A stretch of DNA of 64,000 bases from Dicyema japonicum (lineage: Eukaryota; Dicyemida; Rhombozoa; Dicyemidae), in assembly GCA_011109175.1 (NCBI GenBank), contig RDEW01000027.1:756703-820702 (forward strand), read 5' to 3'. Positions within the stretch are counted from its first letter, which is position 1; each line of letters starts with the position of its first letter. The translations under genes and the position numbers were made by a program. Positions 56,716 to 64,000 of the stretch are shown here, piece by piece. The notes beneath the pieces were generated by a model that worked only from the letters and a program-made list of their open reading frames with translations, searched no databases and was not told where the DNA came from.

Positions 56716-57700
56716 TTCATAACAGATGGCCTTAACAAAAGATCAGAACAGAAAAAGACACTTGTATGCTCAATTGATATCCAGAAGTTATTTGACTCGG
56801 TTTCGAAGAAGATTGTCACGCACAAATTATATTCGTCAAACAATGACGCAAACCTAAAATTATGGTTGGGAAATTTCTTGAGTGGTCGACGAGGACGAGT
56901 ACACTATGGCAATCGATGTTCCGCATCGAGACTTTCAGCAAATGACGTTCCCAGGGCTCCCATTGTCTCCCCTATTGTTCAACGTTATGATGGATGACTT
57001 GCCACTACCTCAGGGGGACGATGACATATATTAACGCATGCTGATGATTGTAGTCATTGCCTCGAGGTATATAAGTATTGTGGAATCAACGAAGAAGAAT
57101 ACAAGACATGAATAAATTAAGTTTATGGCTTTGGGAGAATCAATTGACTGCTAGCCCGAGAACTCGGTGTCGACCCTATTCACGACAAACAGAAGACTAG
57201 GGAAAGTATCAATTGACGTCACACTGGATGGGAAGATTATCCCGCAAAACAAATACAAGAAAATCCTGGGAGTCACCTTGGACACCTTCTTAACCTTTAT
57301 AAAACATGTCGAAAATATGTTATTGACTTCAACTTCCTGAAAGCGTTCTTGGGAAACCTAAGAGACATAAAAGATCTGAGTGGTCTGGATGTCATATACA
57401 AACAGTTAATCAAGGCTACAATAGGATACGCATATAATATCTGGGAATCTAACCTTTCTGCAACGAAATTGGAGAAGATGTGCAACATTCAAGTAAAGGC
57501 AGCAAACCTACTAAAGGAATATTACCGAATGGAAATACTGCCTAAAAAACCTAGAAAATATGATAGAAGCAACTGGAGCAGTGCCTCTGCGAAGGACTCG
57601 GGTATGCGGACCCCGTCCATATCGGAAATGCTCAGGAACACCGAGAAAAGATGCGGAGACTGAAAAGGGAGGATGAGATCACCTGAATTTGTTTATTTTG
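56716..57700 (+). mobile_element. Jockey-like LINE, part 2
   Basis: After the duplicated 19 bp the RT continues with NKRSEQKKTLVCSIDIQKLF, DSVSKKIVTHKLY (palm Asp), LKLWLGNFLSGRRGRVHY, then decayed PLSPLLFNVMMDDLPL, HADDCSHC, KKILGVTLDTFLTF. The C-terminal part is a clean stretch: MGNLRDIKDLSGLDVIYKQL then IKATIGYAYNIWESNLSATK to MLRNTEKRCGD. It ends near GATGAGATCACCTGAATTTG, the family's 3' signature. Confidence 0.82.
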
Positions 57701-58955
57701 GATATGACGGTGGTTTTTTGGTTCTATAAAAAAATAAATGTGGTTAGTTGGTCAAAATTATTTTTCTTTCCTTCGATGGCGTCATTCGATCCACCTTACT
57801 AAGGAGACGCCCAATGCCTGGCCGGCATCAAGAGGATCCAATTATTTTTTCCCCGGGGACAATGTTGTTTCCTGGAGGCAAGTTCTGGAAAGAGTCAAGA
57901 TCAAGGAGTTAGGTTTAACTCATTTTTTATGTTTTTTTCGGGGTTAGATAACAATAAGGACATTCCTTGGCCTCTTTCCAACGACTAGTTAGCCTAACAA
58001 TTCTTTACTCCAATGCCTATGTGGACTATGGTTTTACTAAGTCATGTTTAATAGAATGACATAATTTTTTGTTATATTAAAATTTTTTGTTATCTGTTCA
58101 TGATTAACTAACATTTGAAGATAATGTCTAGAAATCAAAAGATACAAGATGTTGTTCCCGTCTGAAGCTTTTTACATTTAATGATATAAGTAAGGCCTGG
58201 TCGAAGAAGACACTCTGTGATGACCCGAGAAATATGATGTTTCTATCGACTGTCTACTGGAAACAAAGATTGCATGGAATCTCGACGGCTACCATGGATA
58301 ATATTTATTAAAATCATGTGGTTCATTATTCCAAAAATATCCAAGGTACTCAGAGTCCTGGGTCGTCCAAATGCCTTTCGTTTTTGAACATCAAAGTTGT
58401 AAATGTAAAGGAAGGGTATTTCCTATAGTGTGGACACAAAATGCGACAACTATGGTTCACTAATAGATGGAGAGGAGGGTTCGTATCAAAGTCTTCCATA
58501 TCCACTGCAAAATTCTTTCTGAGCGATGTCCAAAGGAATGATACACGCTCTTTTCAATTTATTTCTTTTCAGACTTGGCGATTCCAACCGGCACAAGTAC
58601 TTTGATTCTACTCTACGCAAATTTTTTTCAACAGCGATCGATGCTTGCAGAGAACCATTGGACATTCGCAGGATCTGTTTGATCGTTTAAGCAGATGGCA
58701 GTTTTCAAAAGTCAAAACCTTCAAAGTTTTCGACTCCTTTTTTGTATGACTCTATACGGAAGGACCGAACAAGGAGATGTAATGGAGGTCTTCTCACTTT
58801 AACTTGGAAGGTCTCAAATACGGAGATACCTTCTTGGAGGTGAAAAGACTTTGGGTGACAAAGTCAATGAGATTATTGGAATCACAAAAGGAATTTACAC
58901 TGTAAACATCTAAATTCCCCACATTGTTCATGTCCAAATAAATATTTAATGGTTG
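57701..58955. other. Region without a convincing gene; old SINE-like tail near 57980
   Basis: ACGACTAGTTAGCCTAACAA then TTCTTTACTCCAATGCCTAT at 57983-58022 resembles the tail region of the SINE at 53468-53520. Nothing else is recognised before the endonuclease fragment at 58.96 kb. Confidence 0.3.
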
Positions 58956-58959
58956 TTTT

Positions 58960-59375
58960 ATCTTCCTTATCTGACCTGGAAGACGTTCTTATTTGCAGGG
59001 ACATGAATGAAAAATGCTCCTTGTAGCTATCAGTCCTCAGACACAAGGGGAAAATTATTTCTTTCACAGACGGTCACTGACAGTCACCAATGATTCTTTA
59101 AAAAGCACCAGAACTTCCTACAGAGCGCCAGACAAACCAACCTCATCGGACATCACGCTCTGCTCCTCATCCTGTCTTCAATGAGTACTTGTCCAATCAT
59201 TAACGCCATACGAAGTGACTATTGCCCTATGCTATTAAAGATCAAAGAGAAACTTTGGTTGAGACAAAGAGTTCGTGACATTACATTCAAAATTTTCCGA
59301 CTGAATACACTTCAGTTCATTTATTTCGGTGGTTTCATCTCCCTTGCTTCATCCTGGAAGCAATATCAATAATCG
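58960..59375 (+). mobile_element. Jockey-like LINE endonuclease fragment
   Basis: In two frames the plus strand reads TSSDITLCSSSCLQ and STCPIINAIRSDYCPMLLKI then KEKLWLRQRVRDITFKIFRL. The SPD(I/L)-----------SDH-P-LL pattern is the end of an APE-type endonuclease, with a Tyr-Cys in place of the catalytic His. Upstream, DVLICRDMNEKCSL may be the GDFNAH block. Decayed; limits approximate. Confidence 0.5.
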
Positions 59376-60085
59376 TGGCCAAACATGCCCAAAAATCTGG
59401 AAAAATTAATCTTTTTGAAAATCATGGATATTCTACCACATCTACGGTTCTAATTATGGGGGTAACTTTCATAGCAAATCGAAAATTTCTGCCAAAATAG
59501 ATCTACTGAAAGTCTCCCAGAACTATGGAATATCTGCAATGTTATGAAAACAGTAAATTGAGCAGTGCATTTCTTACGTATAAGCATCGGGAGGCCCATC
59601 CATCTTAGACAAATGCCGAGAAGATCCCAGCTATGATGAAATAGGCATACAGAGTAACGGAACAGTTTATCACTGAAGAAAAAAGACTAAAATTTTAATT
59701 TGTTTATACGATGTGACGTGCATGTTACACTATGCCCAGGCAGTTCTCTCATAGGCTTAAGGGAAGAACACCGAGCCATGCTGAGAGTTATAGTTCCTTC
59801 TTCAAGATTTACTCAGTATATTTTTAATTACAAACTAATGACCAAGCTATTACATTTCTTGAGAAGATTTTCTCATGGTTGAGACTTTTACTGTCTTTAA
59901 GGGATTTATTGGAGCAACTGGAAATTGTGACTGAGCACCTGAAAACCGCCTGTTTCATGCTTGTTAGAGATTGGGGTGCCTAACAGTGTTTAAAGTTGAA
60001 AGAAAATTCCTTCCGAAATCGCAATCCGTTTGTTGTAGAAAACCACCCGTATAACCTTGGATTCTACCTTAGGAGCTCAAAATCA

Positions 60086-60175
60086 TTAAAGAAATCTGGG
60101 AACAGTGGCTTGACGCTGGTCCCGTAGCGACACCAAGCAAACTATTTACTAGTTATTTGATAAGGGAGGGTCTGT
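60086..60175 (+). repeat. Dispersed repeat family 2, copy B
   Basis: AAAGAAATCTGGGAACAGTG, GCTTGACGCTGGTCCCGTAG then CGACACCAAGCAAACTATTT matches 63195-63270 and 45385-45480 in the same order and orientation. Confidence 0.5.
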
Positions 60176-60559
60176 TAGCTACAAATTTATCTTGTGTTAT
60201 GCACAGTCAAGTTTTTTTCTAGACTACCTGTCGTCCCTTCTCCCCCATACTATTCCATGACCAATCTCACTAATCGCAAAAGATACTTTCCACCACAACG
60301 CAAAACTTCGCACTCCTCTTCCGTGCCCCTTCCTAGGCATCCGGCATCAAAGATCGAAAGCTAACCACGTAACATCGAACACGTGCGATTTGTCGTTGCA
60401 CCATAATTCAATGCTTAACTGCCCTCCTTCTATCAACCTATCCTACTGGTTATCGTCAACAAGAGTAACCACACAACTCCGAAATTCTAAAGGGGGTCAC
60501 TACAATTCACTATTTTAATATTCTAAAACTAGTCTTTATAAATCCAAAAGGGAGACAAA

Positions 60560-61365
60560 TTAATAGCCCACAGAACCCAATTTGGAGTTCGTTTTGGGGT
60601 CCGCAGTGAATTTTTGTATTTCGACGATAAGAGAATCAACCATAGTCTGCAGTTTCCTGAGTTCTCGAATATTCAAAAGCCGCAAAATAAAATAACACCT
60701 CGCCACGTCACTGTCTTCCAAATCTTCGATAATTCATAGATAATACCACTGTAAGGAGGTCGACTGATCATTTCCTCCAAGTCAAGTCGGTTTTGCGAGT
60801 CTCCACTAATTTTCCCGGCGGAGTCTGAAAGTCTTCTTTGGATAGTAATTCGAATAGCTTTTAGCAAGTCGAGTTTATCAACTCCGGGACCGTTCACAAT
60901 CGACATCATCTGAGCCAGCAGACTCAATTTTTCTCCAAATTCCGCAGATTCGACTAAAACTCACATAAAATGAAAACAGTCCACGTTTATATCCTCAACA
61001 TGGCCCTGGTTCCCCACTGAAACTAAATGAGAAAATTACATTTGTTCTTATATTCAACATGGACGGCAAGACCGAGGATTTTGTTCAAATTGATGTTCAA
61101 GTCGGAGTCAGGAAAAAGGCCATTAAGTGAAAGATACTTTAATTCATTAAAAAATTACCTTTTGGACAAATTCATCAGCATTTTGTATCCGCTCAATTTC
61201 ATGTCTTCCTTCGTAGGAAAGAGTGTGTAGTATAAATTCGTCCAACCAAAGCAGAAGAGAACGTAAATTAGCAGCTATTAAGTAAGCATTCGTAAAAAAA
61301 CCATTAATTTGAAAATCATCGCAGTTTGGGTATTTTAATGCCTTCAGTTTCCTCGATAAATACAT
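60560..61365 (-). CDS. RTRAF: RTRAF (hCLE/CGI-99), RNA transcription, translation and transport factor
   Basis: RTRAF is a small RNA-binding protein of the tRNA-ligase complex (with DDX1, RTCB, FAM98, ASHWIN) and of RNA transport granules. The start ATG 61365 gives MYLSRKLKALKYPNCDDFQI, and removal of introns of 27, 22, 17, 24 and 26 nt restores the family order. The blocks are ANLRSLLLWLDEFILHTL, DEFVQKYLSLNGLFP, NKILG-LAVHVEYKNK, INVDFESAEFGEKLSLLAQM, VDKLDLLKAIRITIQRRL, then EDSDVARCYFILRLLNIREL and KFTADPKTNSKLGSVGY before TAA 60560. The C-terminal ADPKT--+LG-VG is diagnostic. About 230 residues, near the usual 244. It lies within LINE debris on the opposite strand but shows no disabling change. 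Confidence 0.96.
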
Positions 61366-61444
61366 CACAAGACTTTTGAAAAATTTTATTCCAATTAGTA
61401 TAATTAAATTAATGATAAATAATTACTTCTCATTTAAATTATTA

Positions 61445-61560
61445 AAATTATTTGTCCCCCACGTACCGTGACTGTGTTGGGCCAAAAGTCCAACATCGGG
61501 AGAAGCTGAGAAAGCTCATCAGGATTGTCGGGATCACCTAATTAATTTCAAGAGATTAAC
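61445..61560 (+). mobile_element. Very short Jockey-like LINE 3' end
   Basis: REKLRKLIRIVGIT then a stop, with CGGGATCACCTAATTAATTT, parallels the C-terminus and 3' end of the Jockey-like elements at 62.5 kb and 17.46 kb. No clear target duplication was found here. It is about 80 bp upstream of the RTRAF start codon, so it could overlap the promoter. Confidence 0.4.
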
Positions 61561-61629
61561 TATTGGTGTTTTTGGGTTAATAATAATAATATTTGTGTTA
61601 AATTTGATTATTTTTTTAAATCTTTTTTC

Positions 61630-62645
61630 TGATCACGAAAGGTTTTGACATCACCATTCAGCCGGCTTTCTAAAGATGGATAGCCAATTTTCTCTCCGGA
61701 AGAAGAGGACGTGTCTGTATAGGCCACGCAAGATCGAGGTCCCGTCTCCTACCAAATGGCGTCCATCAAAGATCGCCCATCTCTCCGGCGTTATTCAACT
61801 TATTTCTCAACTATTTACCCTGCCCTGGATGACCAGAATAAATGCTTCTCACTTTGCTGACGACCTAATCATCGCTTGCAGGAACAAATAAGTAAGTACA
61901 GCAAAATCAGAGCTTCAGTCACATATTAACGACCTGGGAGCCTGGTCGAAATTGAATCGTCTCTCCGTATCCAGGAATAAATCAACATATACAATCTTCA
62001 CCACGACAGAAAAGAAAAACATACACTGATTTGAACATTATGGAGATTCTTTATCATACAGATTCGTCCTACTATCCTGGGACTGACATTTGACCTTTTG
62101 ATGACATTTTCTCAACATGTGAAAAACGTTATGACAAAGAGTCTCAGGAAATTAAATATAATCAAACCGCTCTTAAAGTCCAGGCCGTCACGGAATGCGC
62201 TGTCGTCTTGTTCAATCAACTTTTAAAACCGACGGTAGTATCTTGTGCCTCATGGGCCTATGGAGCATCAATATCCAATTCATTCAAGATCAATTCCCTA
62301 ATAGGCAAACTGGCACGACTAACAAATCTACCCCGATCTTTCCCCCCAATACTTGACCACGCCGCAATCAAAAATAATGGCTCCGGCTTCATCGTCTGTG
62401 TGGCCAAGAAACAAGTCGTTTCTTCCATTCAAGGCTAGGCTCAAATACACGAAATTTGGGGAAAAACCCACCCTCTTCAAACTCTAATGAAAGATGATCG
62501 TCGTCTATTCAGGAAAGCCGTGGGTACTCTGGAGGAACATAGGAAAAACCTCTCGATCCTGTTGAGGCGTACCGGGATCACTTAATTAGTTGGTTTACTC
62601 CTTCTTTCTTGGTGTTCTTTTCGGGGTTATTAAATAAATCACGTA
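61630..62645 (+). mobile_element. Jockey-like LINE reverse transcriptase, 3' half
   Basis: After a decayed start, the plus strand reads SHFADDLIIACRNK (catalytic FADD), SELQSHINDLGAWSKLNRLS then VSRNKSTYTIF, later FNQLLKPTVVSCASWAYGAS, and the C-terminus LFRKAVGTLEEHRKNLSILL with RRTGIT and a stop. It ends in GGATCACTTAATTAGTTGGT. Several stops and frame changes; inactive. Confidence 0.75.
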
Positions 62646-63160
62646 AGAACTGTATTAGTCTTAGTAGATATCGAGAAGGCTTTCAATTTAGTGTCCCGTA
62701 AGATTCTAGCCGCAGAAATCTTCATGACGTCTATCCATCGCAAACCCAAGTTATATTTGGCTAACTTCATCGACGGTCGACATGCTCCGTACAAGAGACA
62801 TTAAACCTAATGGGTCCTTAGTTCTTAAAAAACCGCGAAAAAGTCTTACCAGGTAATTCACGTGCTATGATATTTACCTCTTCACGAAAAGAGACAGAGA
62901 TAACGGGAGCTGTAGATTTATATGATTCCCCGATCACCATTAAGAGGACCTTCTCTATCTTAGGAGTCACCATCTTCTTCCTACTATCGTTCACATCAAT
63001 TCCATGTTGAAAAGATTATTTTCCACATTGAATGACATATCATCGTCTCTGTATTGAGTGAAATAGACTTCATAATATAGGATGGCCCAGTGCTGTAGTA
63101 AACACTTCTCGAATTGATGGTATTATAAGTTCTCCCAAATGTGTTCGAGGAAACCTTCCC
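62646..63160 (+). mobile_element. Second Jockey-like LINE fragment
   Basis: VLVLVDIEKAFNLVSRKILA (RT palm Asp and F-x-V) and KPKLYLANFIDGRHAPYKR follow directly after the 3' end of the previous copy. Later, DLYDSPITIKRTFSILGVTI marks the ILGVT block. The YADD region is missing or unreadable, so this is an internally deleted or rearranged piece. Confidence 0.6.
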
Positions 63161-63194
63161 CTTTGTTAATCAAATAAATTTAAAAAAATTCTGA

Positions 63195-63270
63195 TCAAAG
63201 AAATCTAGGAACGGTAGTTTTGTCCCGTAACCACTAGCAAACAAACAAGTTATTAGTAAAGGAGAGATGT
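63195..63270 (+). repeat. Dispersed repeat family 2, copy C
   Basis: CAAAGAAATCTAGGAACGG, TTTTGTCCCGTAACCACTAG and CAAACAAACAAGTTATTAGT match the family 2 order at 60086 and 45385. It follows a LINE fragment, so it may be an untranslated tail. Confidence 0.45.
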
Positions 63271-64000
63271 GCGGTTTGTTAACCAAAAATGTATGCTTTT
63301 TACTCCACAAACAGGTGACCTCACATTTTTGGAGCTTCCACATGAAGGGATCATGAGTAAATAATATATTTTTCAACCACTATGAAAATCATTCGAATAT
63401 GAGGGACTTTCGATTGCTCATTATTTCTGATAATGAAACAAGGCCGAAGAACCATAAAGGAAACCAAAAACCTATATTGAAGACTACCACATAATACTTT
63501 TTATATGTTGCTGGTTTAATGACACGTGCCATTACGGTTACACTAAAATAAACGTCACAGTACTTGACCCAATTAAAGACAAAAATTAAAAGTTAGATTT
63601 GCAGGGAAATGGCCTCAATTAGCCAGTTCCTTTCTTTTCAATCATTTTTCATCTTCGCAATGAGTCATCAGATTCTGTTTAACAGGGCACTTAAAAATGC
63701 TTTAAAAATGTTAGATACAACTGCAAGAATAACGGACTTTTAAAATCTACTCCTTTTGACAGGAATTCAAAGCTTACAATAGTCCACTGTAACTTGACCA
63801 TAATCAGCCAACCTTCTAACTACTCAAATCCGCTAAGAACAGACATACTCTTAGGACCTTTAATAACGTCTTTGAACTTTTCCCCACAAAAAAAACAAAA
63901 TCTGGAAGTAACGAATTCACGAATTTCTGCCCCCAGGTGACGAACCATTGTGGACAGCAAAATGCCGAGCTCAGATCTTCTGAGCTCAAGAATGGAATTT
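63271..64000. other. Right-edge region without a recognised gene
   Basis: No reading frame with a motif or plausible introns was found on either strand. A 9-bp perfect inverted repeat with a 3-nt loop (GAGCTCAGA TCT TCTGAGCTC, 63967-63987) is present; its significance is unknown. Confidence 0.3.

Noticed and set aside
63967-63987. 9-bp inverted repeat as a regulatory hairpin or terminator
   Set aside because: A single small palindrome with no adjacent gene; not enough to call a function.
1-64000. CRISPR array, operons, ribosome binding sites or prophage
   Set aside because: No regularly spaced repeats or prokaryotic gene layout; introns and animal genes show a nuclear eukaryotic origin.

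Overview
This is a eukaryotic, animal-type window: A+T-rich, intron-bearing, and crowded with decayed transposons. The strongest signature is intron size. In every gene I could splice by hand, almost all introns are about 17-37 nt with GT..AG ends, and removing them restores well-known proteins. Axonemal genes plus introns this short fit a dicyemid mesozoan (Dicyema-like); that assignment is an inference from intron size, gene content and transposons.

Genes, left to right. An unidentified gene runs off the left edge (minus). A long coiled-coil protein (plus, 384-4157) follows. Then come rabenosyn-5/RBSN (plus, 6666-7692; C2H2 + FYVE), phosphatidylserine synthase PTDSS-type (plus, 13126-14585), a PHD-finger protein (minus, 16193-17330), the rRNA methyltransferase BUD23 (minus, 21239-22228), an unidentified spliced reading frame (plus, 23675-24084), a complete inner-arm axonemal dynein heavy chain closest to DNAH7 (minus, 24132-38005), CFAP91/MAATS1 (minus, 42306-44806), a U6 snRNA gene (plus, 48059-48152), a PPP1R36-like gene (plus, 51763-53204) and RTRAF/hCLE (minus, 60560-61365). 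Dynein, CFAP91 and probably PPP1R36 are cilium/axoneme genes, as expected for a ciliated animal. The others serve endosomal sorting, lipid synthesis, ribosome maturation and RNA biology.

Most of the rest is transposon debris. There are at least four kinds of non-LTR retrotransposon: an APE-endonuclease family with YLEA/ADD motifs and a GRPRTTLP tail; a Jockey/R1-like family; a family known here mainly from its C-terminal CRCG...RGN domain; and an R2-like family with a CCHC knuckle and restriction-like endonuclease. Also present are a DD34E Tc1 transposase, a pogo/Tigger element with intact terminal repeats that split another transposase, a possible integrase fragment, a tRNA-derived SINE and several short repeat families.

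The best structural find is a three-level nest at 53.8-57.7 kb. A SINE-like repeat (13-bp target duplication) lies in a minus-strand LINE, which itself sits in a plus-strand LINE with a perfect 19-bp target duplication. I saw no CRISPR, operon or other prokaryotic feature, and no clear evidence of a wholly new gene system.
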